This document shows positions 1 to 5,729 of a DNA stretch of 9,036 bases, in pieces (within the stretch, counting starts at the first letter, position 1; every line of letters starts with the position of its first letter). A program made the translations under genes and the position numbers. A model generated the notes under the pieces. The model was not told where the DNA came from and did not search any database. It worked only from the letters and a program-made list of their open reading frames with translations. The stretch spans positions 1 through 9,036 of the forward strand of contig QKHD01000283.1 in assembly GCA_003250175.1 (NCBI GenBank), written 5' to 3'. This DNA comes from Helicobacteraceae bacterium (GTDB taxonomy: Bacteria; Campylobacterota; Campylobacteria; Campylobacterales; SZUA-545).

Positions 1-116
1 GCCACCGAATCACCGAATCCGGAGGTGCTTTGTTCGTTTTTTTTGGCCACGTCGTAGGCGCTCATCCCAAAAACCGATCCGGCCAGGATCAGTACGATTG
101 CTGTCTGTTTTATCAC
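1..116 (-). CDS. N-terminus of exported LolA-like outer-membrane lipoprotein-sorting protein (partial)
   Basis: The reading frame opens with GTG at 116-114 and runs off the left edge after 38 full codons. An AGGAG Shine-Dalgarno (complement of 122-126) lies 5 bases upstream, which fixes the start. The product begins MIKQTAIVLILAGSVFG, a clear Sec signal peptide with a hydrophobic core at about residues 6-16 and likely cleavage near residues 17-20. The mature part starts YDVAKKNEQSTSGFGDSV. This pattern resembles the start of periplasmic LolA-like lipoprotein-sorting proteins, which are often encoded with RND/MMPL exporters under TetR control. That identification rests on about 18 mature residues and on the divergent TetR gene, so export is well supported but the family is tentative. 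Expression is probably controlled by the palindrome at 142-184. Confidence 0.6.
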   Translation of the reverse strand, partial: MIKQTAIVLILAGSVFGMSAYDVAKKNEQSTSGFGDSV

Positions 117-140
117 GCTTGCTCCTTTTTGATTTCGAGC

Positions 141-169
141 ATGTTAACACACAATGTTAACAATGTCAA
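141..169 (-). promoter_or_regulatory. Promoter of the LolA-like gene, inside the operator
   Basis: On the minus strand a perfect TTGACA (-35, complement of 164-169) is followed after 17 bases by TAACAT (-10, complement of 141-146). That predicts a start near base 134 and a leader of about 18 bases containing the AGGAG ribosome site. The promoter is almost entirely inside the palindrome, so a bound repressor would occlude it. The base that breaks the palindrome (167) is the one that turns TTAACA into consensus TTGACA. Confidence 0.55.
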
Positions 170-184
170 CATTGTGTGTTAACA
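142..184. promoter_or_regulatory. 43-base palindromic operator for the adjacent TetR regulator
   Basis: The palindrome is centred on base 163, and 20 of its 21 base pairs match; the only mismatch is 159/167. It can be read as two inverted 19-base units (143-161 and 165-183, 18/19 identical) separated by 3 bases. Each unit is bounded by GTTAAC-type boxes at 143, 156, 165 (GTCAAC) and 178, spaced 13, 9 and 13 bases apart. TetR-family dimers usually bind inverted repeats of roughly 15-30 bases next to their own gene, so this length suggests two dimers or overlapping sites. It lies between the divergent exported-protein gene and tetR and covers the promoter elements of the former. Binding by this TetR protein is inferred from position. 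Confidence 0.82.
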
Positions 185-188
185 AGTA

Positions 189-197
189 TGCTAAAAT
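189..197 (+). promoter_or_regulatory. Extended -10 promoter of tetR
   Basis: TG at 189-190, one base, then TAAAAT at 192-197 makes an extended -10 element. No good -35 lies 16-18 bases upstream, where the operator is, which fits the -35-poor promoters known from Campylobacterota. The ATG at 204 starts only 6 bases after the -10, so transcription would begin at or next to the start codon. The adjoining operator (ending at 184) would let the TetR product repress its own gene. Confidence 0.5.
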
Positions 198-203
198 GAC
201 GCC

Positions 204-842
204 ATGAAAGAAAAGACGCGAAAAAAAACCGACACCTACCACCACGGAAACCTCAAAGAAGCCCTGATCACGACTACGCTGGAGCTAATCTGCGAAGAGG
301 ACATTTCCAAGGTGACCATGCGGGAGCTGGCCACCCGCCTGGGGACGTCCCGCACGGCGCTGTACCGCCACTTTGCATCCAAAGAAGCCCTCATTCAGGC
401 TGCGGTCAAATCCGGATTTGATCGGCTGGGGGAGGCGTTTTTAGCCGTTTATCAAGATGGTGAGATCGATACCGTCGAACGTATCCGGCGTTTGGGGCTG
501 GCCTACTTGCATTTTGGTATGCAAAACACCGCCCTCTTTCGGGTGCTGTTTGGTAGAAAAGTGATGGTCGAGCGGGAAGAGGCGTGTGATAGGGACGGGG
601 TCTTTAACCCGGAAGAGGCGAGCGATTCCGATGCCTTTTTGATTCTTGTGGCCCTGGTCAAGCAGGCGCAGGATGAAGGGCTGTTTAAACACGAAGACGC
701 CACCTTGCAGTCCATGGTCATCTGGTCCATGATCCACGGTCTGACAGTTCTGATTATTGACGGTCACCTCTTTTTGCAGGAGAACGTCGACACCATTTTT
801 GCCATGGGCTTTAACACGATTTTAGAGGGTATCCGACGCTAG
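204..842 (+). CDS. TetR/AcrR-family transcriptional regulator (WHG C-terminal domain type)
   Basis: The protein has 212 residues, normal for the family. A basic N-terminal arm (KEKTRKK) leads into YHHGNLKEAL, typical of this subgroup. The helix-turn-helix is at about residues 38-57, ending in TALYRHF and followed by the conserved SKEAL. The C-terminal ligand/dimer domain carries WSMIHG at 174-179, the WHG signature. The family represses target genes and releases DNA on binding a small ligand, often a toxic or hydrophobic compound; the ligand here cannot be read from sequence. The ATG at 204 has no Shine-Dalgarno upstream and sits 6 bases behind a -10 element, so the mRNA may be leaderless. 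The gene is divergent from the LolA-like gene across a 43-base palindrome, its probable operator. Its stop codon overlaps the stop of the convergent gene (CTAG at 839-842). Confidence 0.9.
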   Translation: MKEKTRKKTDTYHHGNLKEALITTTLELICEEDISKVTMRELATRLGTSRTALYRHFASKEALIQAAVKSGFDRLGEAFLAVYQDGEIDTVERIRRLGLAYLHFGMQNTALFRVLFGRKVMVEREEACDRDGVFNPEEASDSDAFLILVALVKQAQDEGLFKHEDATLQSMVIWSMIHGLTVLIIDGHLFLQENVDTIFAMGFNTILEGIRR

Positions 843-1210
843 GCCTCTTCGATCAGCAGCATGTACTGGCGGGCGTTCATATCTTCGGAAAAACCCAAAA
901 GTGGCGCGTTCGCCTGCTCCGGAGCGTCGGGGCGGCTGAGGTAGATTTCGAACATCATCTGTTCATTGGGCATGCTGTCGAGTAGTTCGATCAGCATGGC
1001 GGTCTTCATGGGGGCGGCATCGCCTACGTAGAGATCCAGCCGTTCGTTGGCCTCATTGACGCTGGCTCTGACAATCCCCTTGCCCCAGGCCAGCAGGGCA
1101 TTGCCCTGGCTGTCGGGCTCCTTTTGCACCGCCACCGCACCAAGGATAAACTCCGGATGGTTGCCGATGGCGTTACGCAGGTCTTCGATCAGGTCGATGA
1201 CAAACTTCAC
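839..1210 (-). CDS. Small uncharacterised protein, last gene of the M48-exbBD-RMD1 block
   Basis: The product has 123 residues and I recognise no family. It starts at a GTG (1210-1208) preceded by a strong GGGGGAG ribosome site 3 bases away, and only 9 bases separate it from the RMD1-family stop, so it is very probably co-transcribed and coupled. There is no signal peptide or membrane segment, and the protein is acidic and likely cytoplasmic. The pattern alternates predicted strands and helices: FILGAVAVQ and KGIVRASV look like strands, followed by LDLYVGD, a helix around MKTAMLIELLDSMP, then MMFEIYLSRP. This suggests a compact alpha/beta fold. It could be an accessory or regulator of the upstream membrane proteins, but that is a guess from position. 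Its TAG stop shares the CTAG at 839-842 with the convergent tetR stop, leaving no room for a terminator. Confidence 0.75.
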   Translation of the reverse strand: MKFVIDLIEDLRNAIGNHPEFILGAVAVQKEPDSQGNALLAWGKGIVRASVNEANERLDLYVGDAAPMKTAMLIELLDSMPNEQMMFEIYLSRPDAPEQANAPLLGFSEDMNARQYMLLIEEA

Positions 1211-1219
1211 CTACTCCCC

Positions 1220-1990
1220 CTAATCAAAAAAGAAGAGTACGATCTCAAAGGCGATCAGCACGATGATGATCCACTCCAGCAGGCTGGAGTGCTTGTGGTT
1301 TTGCTCATCCGCCAGCATCTCTAAGAGCTCCTGGATGATCTCCAGCTTTTTACCCATCGCCTCGATGCGGGGGGCGACCTCCAGGTAGCGGGCGACATTG
1401 TGGTAGTAGCTCTCCAGCTCCGGATACTCCCAGATAAACTCCGGCGTATCCAGCAGGCCAAACTGCAGCATGATCCCTGATTTTTCCAGGTAGAGCCGTC
1501 CGCGTTCCTTGGCGATCTTGCGGCGGTTGAGGGGGATCAGACCCGTTTTGGCCAGGGTCTGGGGGATGTACTCCGTCGCTTCGATCATCTCCTGCAACGA
1601 CGTTTCAAACTGTGCCAGCTTGGTCGACTGGGCCAGGGCGTGGCTAACGGCCAGCATCATGAGCAGCGAGTTTTCGGGCAGGTCGATCTTGTCGTGCCGC
1701 ACGCTCATCTCCGCCGCGCCGATGGCGTAGCGCATCTCTTCGCTGACCCGTTCGGCCAGGGGTTTGATCGCGTAGTCGGATACCGTATCGATGAGGCGTT
1801 TCTCCTCCTCGTAGTCGTAGCCCCAGAGCACGGTGACGCCGTAGTTGAAGATAAAGGCGTAGGTGCCGTCGCGGTCGACGGCGATGGCGTCTTTGATCAG
1901 GGTGACTTTGTGGTTGTTGCTGAGCGCCCCGTAGAGTTCGTCGCTGTCGTATTTTTCTGCCGTGCAGAAGGCTCTGACCCGTTTTTCCAT
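1220..1990 (-). CDS. RMD1/Sif2-like (DUF155) family protein with C-terminal membrane anchor
   Basis: The product has 256 residues. It shows the DUF155 hallmarks in order: YAFIFNYGVTVLWG (44-57), ALAQSTKLAQFE (118-129), LLDTPEFIWEYPELESYY (179-196), and a hydrophobic tail helix (about 238-254) preceded by HSSLLEW. Eukaryotic relatives include yeast Rmd1 and mitochondrial RMND1, where the family is linked to mitochondrial translation; the bacterial role is not established. The protein should be tail-anchored in the inner membrane with most of it in the cytoplasm. The region 205-232 is helical with coiled-coil-like leucine spacing. The ATG at 1990 lies 3 bases after the exbD stop, and the likely ribosome site (AAGGCGG) is inside the end of exbD. 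Tight placement behind exbBD suggests a joint membrane function, which is inference. Confidence 0.85.
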   Translation of the reverse strand: MEKRVRAFCTAEKYDSDELYGALSNNHKVTLIKDAIAVDRDGTYAFIFNYGVTVLWGYDYEEEKRLIDTVSDYAIKPLAERVSEEMRYAIGAAEMSVRHDKIDLPENSLLMMLAVSHALAQSTKLAQFETSLQEMIEATEYIPQTLAKTGLIPLNRRKIAKERGRLYLEKSGIMLQFGLLDTPEFIWEYPELESYYHNVARYLEVAPRIEAMGKKLEIIQELLEMLADEQNHKHSSLLEWIIIVLIAFEIVLFFFD

Positions 1991-1993
1991 CGA

Positions 1994-2380
1994 TTAATCC
2001 GCCTTTTTGGTTGTGGCTATCGCCAGGTTATCATGCTTTTTGGATTTGAGCAGGTCGATCACCTGCACAAAATCTTCGAAACTCGCCTTTTTGTCGCTTT
2101 TGATGACGACCAGGTCGCTTTTGCCAAGGGCTTCGATCTTTTTTTCCAGTTGGGCTAGGGTGACCTTTTCATCTCCGGCAAAGAGGGTGCCGTCCTCTTT
2201 GATGGCTACAATGAGGTTTTTCTTCTCCGTCTGGCTCTGGGTGTTCTTCGCCTCCGGAAGGGCGACCTTGATCTTGCCCTGGGCGATAAAGGTCGCCGTG
2301 GTCAGAACGATGGTGAGCAGCACCAGCATGATGTCGATAAAAGGCACGACATTGATGCTGTCAAACTTCTTGGTCTTCAC
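1994..2380 (-). CDS. exbD: ExbD/TolR-family proton-channel subunit
   Basis: The product has 128 residues, usual for ExbD/TolR. A short cytoplasmic N-terminus leads to one membrane helix (about 10-32) with INVVPFIDIMLVLL. Asp16 in PFIDIM is at the position of the essential proton-carrying aspartate of the family. The rest is a periplasmic domain with the typical LIVAIKEDGTLFAGDEKVTL and VVIKSDKKASFEDFVQVIDLL blocks. ExbD pairs with ExbB to turn proton flow into mechanical work on TonB-type partners; TolR does the same for TolA. The start is a GTG at 2380-2378, inside the end of exbB (20-base overlap), with a GAGGGG ribosome site just upstream, pointing to translational coupling. No tonB or tolA follows. 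ExbD is preferred over TolR because the partner ExbB is the short form. Confidence 0.92.
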   Translation of the reverse strand: MKTKKFDSINVVPFIDIMLVLLTIVLTTATFIAQGKIKVALPEAKNTQSQTEKKNLIVAIKEDGTLFAGDEKVTLAQLEKKIEALGKSDLVVIKSDKKASFEDFVQVIDLLKSKKHDNLAIATTKKAD

Positions 2381-2813
2381 CCTGCCCCTCTTTTAAAATC
2401 TCCCACTCCGTCTCCAGCACCTCGGCCTTGCGTACCAGCAGGTTGTAAAAGATCATGGAAGGAATCGCCACGAAAAGCCCCAGCGCCGTCGCCTTCAGGG
2501 CCAGCGCCAGGCCGATCATGATGTCCTTGGTTTCGCTCAGACCGTCCTGGCCGATGCCGTAAAAGGTGATCATGATCCCCCCGACTGTGCCCAGCAGGCC
2601 CACATAGGGAGCGTTGGAGCCGATGGTGGCGATCATGGTGAGGTTGCGCGTCAGGGCGATCTGGAGCCGTTTTTTGGAGGCGAATCCGGCAAGGTCCAGG
2701 CTACGGTAGCTAAAGACCCGCTCCAGGGAGAAAAGCAGCGCCACAAAGCCCATCAGCCCCAGCACCCCCAGGGTGCCGTAGTCGATCAGCTCTTTGAGTT
2801 CATTGATTTCCAT
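2361..2813 (-). CDS. exbB: ExbB-family (MotA/TolQ/ExbB) proton-channel subunit, short form
   Basis: The product has 150 residues from ATG 2813, matching the short ExbB of Campylobacter and Helicobacter rather than the roughly 240-residue enterobacterial form. It has three hydrophobic segments at about 13-30, 67-88 and 102-127. The conserved blocks are TIGSNAPYVGLLGTVGGIM (63-81) and GLALALKATALGLFVAIP (101-118), which line the channel pore. I chose the ATG because GGAG (complement of 2821-2824) sits 7 bases before it; a GTG five codons upstream (2828) lacks a good site. The start lies inside the end of the M48 protease gene (14-base overlap), and the stop overlaps exbD. The protein should form the inner-membrane pentamer that holds ExbD and drives an energy-transducing partner not encoded here. 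Confidence 0.92.
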   Translation of the reverse strand: MEINELKELIDYGTLGVLGLMGFVALLFSLERVFSYRSLDLAGFASKKRLQIALTRNLTMIATIGSNAPYVGLLGTVGGIMITFYGIGQDGLSETKDIMIGLALALKATALGLFVAIPSMIFYNLLVRKAEVLETEWEILKEGQGEDQEV

Positions 2814-4110
2814 CGTGTTTCTCCACACCTAAGGTCTCGAAAATATTAAACTCGATCCCCTGAATCTTCTCCTCCACCGCCTTGGCAGTTTCGTCCATTT
2901 CATTGGGCATGCCGCCCATGGCCTCGATGCGCTCCAGCACCGAAGGATGGGAGTAGTAAAAGAGTACGAACAGCGGGTGCGACTTGGGGAACTTCTTGTT
3001 TTCGTTCATCAGCTTGATGAGGGCCCGTTTGAGGTCGTCGGCACTTTGCAGTTCGCTGCCGAAACGGTCCGCCGCGAACTCGTTTTTACGGCTGATGTAG
3101 TTGACAAAAGGGAGCAGCACAAACAGCAGGGGCGAGGCGATCAGCAAAAAGAGCGCGATCAGGCTGCCGCCGTTTTGCATGACTCCCATCTGCAAGAAGA
3201 GATCCTCCGGAAGGTTGCCCAGCACCGCGAAGAGGATCAGCATCATCGTGCCGCTGACGGCGATTCCCTTGTAGATGTCGCCGTGTTTGAAGTGGCCCAG
3301 CTCGTGGCCGAGGACGGCCAGCAGCTCGTTGTGGCTCAGTTTTTCTACCAGGGTGTCAAAGAGCACCACGCGCTTGGTGCTGCCCAGACCGCCGAAATAG
3401 GCGTTCAGGCGGCTGTCGCGCTTGCTGGCGTCGATGGTAAAGACCCCGCTGCTCTTAAAGCCCACGCTCTTTAAAAGCGCTTCGATCTTTTGATTGAGCT
3501 CCGGATTTTGCAGGGGCGTGAACGTGTTAAAGATGGGGGCGATCAGGGTCGGGTAGATCATGTTAATGAGGATAATCACCGCAAATACAAAGACAAAGCT
3601 GATCAGCCACCACGCGCTGAAGTGCTCCACAAAATAGGCCACCGCGGCGATGATGAGCGAGCCGAAGATCAGGGTTAGTACACCCTGCTTGATGCTGTCG
3701 AGCACAAAGAGGCCGAAGGTGCTTTTGTTAAAGCCGTAGCGGGCGTCGATGACGAACTTCTCGTAAAGATCCAAAGGCAGGCCGACGAGGTAGTTGACCA
3801 CGATCACGCCGTTGACAAAGAGCACCGCAAAGGTGATGCCCGAGAACCCTTCCAAAAGGCCGCCCAGCCAGCTAAACCCGGCGGTCACCCAGAAGAAAAA
3901 GAGCACGTACTCCATCAGCGCGGAGAGCATGGAGAGGCGTTGTTTGGTCGCCTCGTAGTCGGCGGCTTTCATGTAGGCGGCGGGGTGGAGCAAAACAGGC
4001 TCTTGGTACTTGGCCTGCTTGACGTAGCCCACCTGCATCAGGGCGATGTAGAGCCGGATAATCAGGTATAATGTGTAAAAAGCGATCATATAGGACAGTG
4101 CGGATTCCAT
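2800..4110 (-). CDS. M48-family integral-membrane zinc metalloprotease (Ste24/CAAX protease 1-like)
   Basis: The product has 436 residues, the length of Ste24-type enzymes and longer than HtpX (about 290). Several membrane helices are visible, roughly at 5-25, 65-85, 92-112, 135-160, 168-190, 285-300 and 315-337. The zinc site is HELGH at 269-273 (His269, Glu270, His273), with the third ligand Glu344 in RKNEFAADRFG. Other family blocks are DARYGFNKST (122-131), NAYFGGLGSTKRVVLFDTL (236-254) and YYSHPSVLERI (385-395). Bacterial members lack a prenylation pathway and are thought to act in membrane-protein quality control, so the substrate here is unknown. It starts at ATG 4110 without a clear Shine-Dalgarno and is the first gene of the five-gene block. 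Its 3' end overlaps exbB by 14 bases, so its translation is probably coupled to the ExbBD motor genes. Confidence 0.93.
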   Translation of the reverse strand: MESALSYMIAFYTLYLIIRLYIALMQVGYVKQAKYQEPVLLHPAAYMKAADYEATKQRLSMLSALMEYVLFFFWVTAGFSWLGGLLEGFSGITFAVLFVNGVIVVNYLVGLPLDLYEKFVIDARYGFNKSTFGLFVLDSIKQGVLTLIFGSLIIAAVAYFVEHFSAWWLISFVFVFAVIILINMIYPTLIAPIFNTFTPLQNPELNQKIEALLKSVGFKSSGVFTIDASKRDSRLNAYFGGLGSTKRVVLFDTLVEKLSHNELLAVLGHELGHFKHGDIYKGIAVSGTMMLILFAVLGNLPEDLFLQMGVMQNGGSLIALFLLIASPLLFVLLPFVNYISRKNEFAADRFGSELQSADDLKRALIKLMNENKKFPKSHPLFVLFYYSHPSVLERIEAMGGMPNEMDETAKAVEEKIQGIEFNIFETLGVEKHDGNQ

Positions 4111-4168
4111 TTGAGTGTTTCCAATTCATAACGTAGTGTCCGGATTTTATCCAAAAAAGGTAAATGTT
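4111..4168. promoter_or_regulatory. Divergent promoter region between the M48 protease operon and mltA
   Basis: This 58-base gap must hold promoters for both directions. Leftward, a TAAAAT -10 (complement of 4144-4149) would give a leader of about 26 bases to the protease ATG, with only a poor -35 (TCAAAA) 17 bases further up. Rightward, TTGAGT at 4111-4116 is a possible -35, but no convincing -10 follows at the right distance. AAGG at 4157-4160 is the ribosome site for mltA. The assignments are weak beyond the position itself. Confidence 0.3.
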
Positions 4169-5317
4169 TTGAAACTCTATTGGCTCACCCTTCCGGCGTT
4201 TATCTGGCTTCTTGGCGGCTGCGCGGGCAAAACGGCTCTGGATGACACCTACGATCTGGCAAAACTCGACATCGTCAAACTCGAATCCGTCTCCCAGGCC
4301 AACCTCAAAGCCTACGAATGGCGCATGATCGACGGCTGGAACAACGACAACTTCGCCGAGTCCTTCCAGGTCTTTAAAACCTCCTGCGAGAAGACCCTCT
4401 ATAACGATCCGCTCTTTATCCAGACCTGCAAAGACCTCAAAACCGCCACCGACCCCAAACGCTTTTTCGAAACCCACTTTACCCCCTATAAACTCTACAA
4501 CGACGACGGCAGCGACACGGGCACCATCACGGGCTATTACGAACCGCTCTTAGAGGGCAGCCGCACCAAAACGTCCCGTTTCCGCTACCCGGTCTACAAA
4601 CGCCCCACCGACCTGGTGCAGGTGCGGCTGGAGGGGATGTATCCGGAGCTGGCGGACTACCGCCTGCGGGGGCGGATTCAGGGCAATAAGATCGTGCCCT
4701 ACTACACCCGCGAAGAGATCGGCAGGATCAACAATCTGGCCGAGATCATCTGCTACGTCGACGACGACATCGACCTCTTTTTTCTCCATGTCCAGGGCTC
4801 CGGACGCATTAAGCTGCGTTCCGGAGAGATCATTAACGTCGGCTACGAGGATCAAAACGGTTACAAGTACCGATCATTGGGGAAAAAGCTGATCGCCGAA
4901 GGGGTGATCACCTCCGGACAGGGCAGCCTGCAGGGAATGAAAAAGTTCCTCACGGATAATCCCAAAAAGCAGGAGTACCTTGATTACAACCCCAGCTTTA
5001 TCTTCTTCCGCGAAACCACCGTCAAGGCCACGGGCAGCCTGGGGATCGAACTGACCCCGCAGCGCAGCATCGCCGTGGACACCCGCTACATTCCCCTGGG
5101 CTGCCCCGTCTTTATCGCCACCAAAAACCCCGCCACCAAAGACGCGATCCAGCGTCTGGTTTTCGCCCAGGACCGGGGCGGTGCCATCAAGGGCACCATC
5201 CGGGCCGATTACTTCTGGGGCTTTGGCAAGGAGGCGGAGGATTTCGCGGGGATCATGAAAGAGCAAGGGAGCCTCTGGGTGCTGCTGCCAAAGGGCTCCG
5301 TAGAGATGGCCGATTAA
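4169..5317 (+). CDS. mltA: MltA, membrane-bound lytic murein transglycosylase A (lipoprotein)
   Basis: This enzyme cleaves the MurNAc-GlcNAc bond of peptidoglycan, leaving 1,6-anhydro-MurNAc ends, and acts from the periplasm as a lipoprotein. I place the start at TTG 4169. AAGG at 4157-4160 sits 8 bases before it, and the product then begins MKLYWLTLPAFIWLLGGC, an ideal lipoprotein signal with LGGC lipobox and Cys18. An in-frame ATG at 4115 would put 18 extra, unsuitable residues in front and has no ribosome site. The mature protein (382 residues in all) shows the MltA domain with TGYYEP (121-126), KIVPYYTREEI and FLHVQGSGRI (about 205-213). The 3D domain follows, with SIAVDTRYIPLGCPV (about 300-314), AQDRGGAIKG (333-342) and RADYFWGFG (345-353). 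The Asp residues of the 3D domain include the catalytic acid of the family. It is divergent from the M48 operon. Confidence 0.93.
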   Translation: MKLYWLTLPAFIWLLGGCAGKTALDDTYDLAKLDIVKLESVSQANLKAYEWRMIDGWNNDNFAESFQVFKTSCEKTLYNDPLFIQTCKDLKTATDPKRFFETHFTPYKLYNDDGSDTGTITGYYEPLLEGSRTKTSRFRYPVYKRPTDLVQVRLEGMYPELADYRLRGRIQGNKIVPYYTREEIGRINNLAEIICYVDDDIDLFFLHVQGSGRIKLRSGEIINVGYEDQNGYKYRSLGKKLIAEGVITSGQGSLQGMKKFLTDNPKKQEYLDYNPSFIFFRETTVKATGSLGIELTPQRSIAVDTRYIPLGCPVFIATKNPATKDAIQRLVFAQDRGGAIKGTIRADYFWGFGKEAEDFAGIMKEQGSLWVLLPKGSVEMAD

Positions 5318-5321
5318 GTAA

Positions 5322-5350
5322 TTTAAAAACCAACCTTTTGGTGGCATAAT
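5322..5350 (+). promoter_or_regulatory. Promoter of the CBM48 gene
   Basis: TTTAAA (5322-5327), a 17-base spacer and CATAAT (5345-5350) resemble a sigma-70 promoter (4/6 and 5/6 matches). Transcription would start near 5357, giving a leader of about 34 bases with the AAGG ribosome site at 5380-5383. The CBM48 gene could therefore be transcribed separately from mltA, although read-through from mltA is also possible because no terminator separates them. Confidence 0.5.
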
Positions 5351-5390
5351 AGAATTTTCCGGTTCTTACCCCACACCATAAGGCTCTACC

Positions 5391-5729
5391 ATGCACACGT
5401 CGATTAAAAAGAAAGTACGCAACAAAGAGTATGAGGTGACATTCTCTCCGGAGAGTTTCCAATGCGATGCGGGCAGCATCAAACTGCTGGGCTCCTTCAA
5501 CGGCTGGAACCCCCAGGCCGACGAAACCTACACCCTGACCAAGGGGCGCAATAAAAAATTCAAGAGCATCAAGCTCACCCTCCCCGCCGGCGATTACGAG
5601 TACAAATATTACGATCCGGAGGCGGCCTGCTTTATCGAACCCGCCAACGCTCCGGAGCTCTATGGCGACGTCAAGGTCGGCAACAGCTTCGGCACGCTCA
5701 ATGCCAGACTGGAACTACCGGCGCTCTGA
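5391..5729 (+). CDS. Stand-alone CBM48 / isoamylase early-set domain protein
   Basis: The product has 112 residues and consists almost wholly of one beta-sandwich of the CBM48 (glycogen-binding, isoamylase N-terminal) type. GSFNGWN at 34-40 with Trp39 is the family signature. GDYEYKYYD (67-75) is the second conserved strand, and VGNSFGTLNA (96-105) matches the closing strand. The basic N-terminus (SIKKKVRNKEYEVTF) is not a signal peptide, so the protein is cytoplasmic. CBM48 domains bind alpha-glucans or serve as interaction domains in AMPK-beta-type proteins; with no catalytic domain attached, the role here is unknown. AAGG at 5380-5383 lies 7 bases before the ATG. It follows mltA by 73 bases and overlaps the convergent mltB tail by 15 bases. 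Glycan binding is inferred from fold only. Confidence 0.87.
   Translation: MHTSIKKKVRNKEYEVTFSPESFQCDAGSIKLLGSFNGWNPQADETYTLTKGRNKKFKSIKLTLPAGDYEYKYYDPEAACFIEPANAPELYGDVKVGNSFGTLNARLELPAL

Noticed and set aside
1640..2158. A 172-codon plus-strand frame opposite the RMD1-family and exbD genes
   Set aside because: The product is biased to V, F and D, overlaps two recognised genes and has no family features.
2947..3474. A 175-codon open frame on the plus strand, antisense to the M48 protease gene
   Set aside because: It lies wholly inside a well-supported gene, has no ribosome site and gives a low-complexity Q/E/A/V-rich product typical of an antisense shadow.
3872..4477. A 201-codon minus-strand frame spanning the protease start, the divergent promoter and the mltA start
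   Set aside because: It runs across two confirmed genes in other frames, and its product has no recognisable domain.
5329..5342. ACCAA-CCTT-TTGGT hairpin after mltA, considered as a terminator
   Set aside because: The stem has only 5 pairs and no T-run follows. It lies in the spacer of the probable CBM48 promoter.
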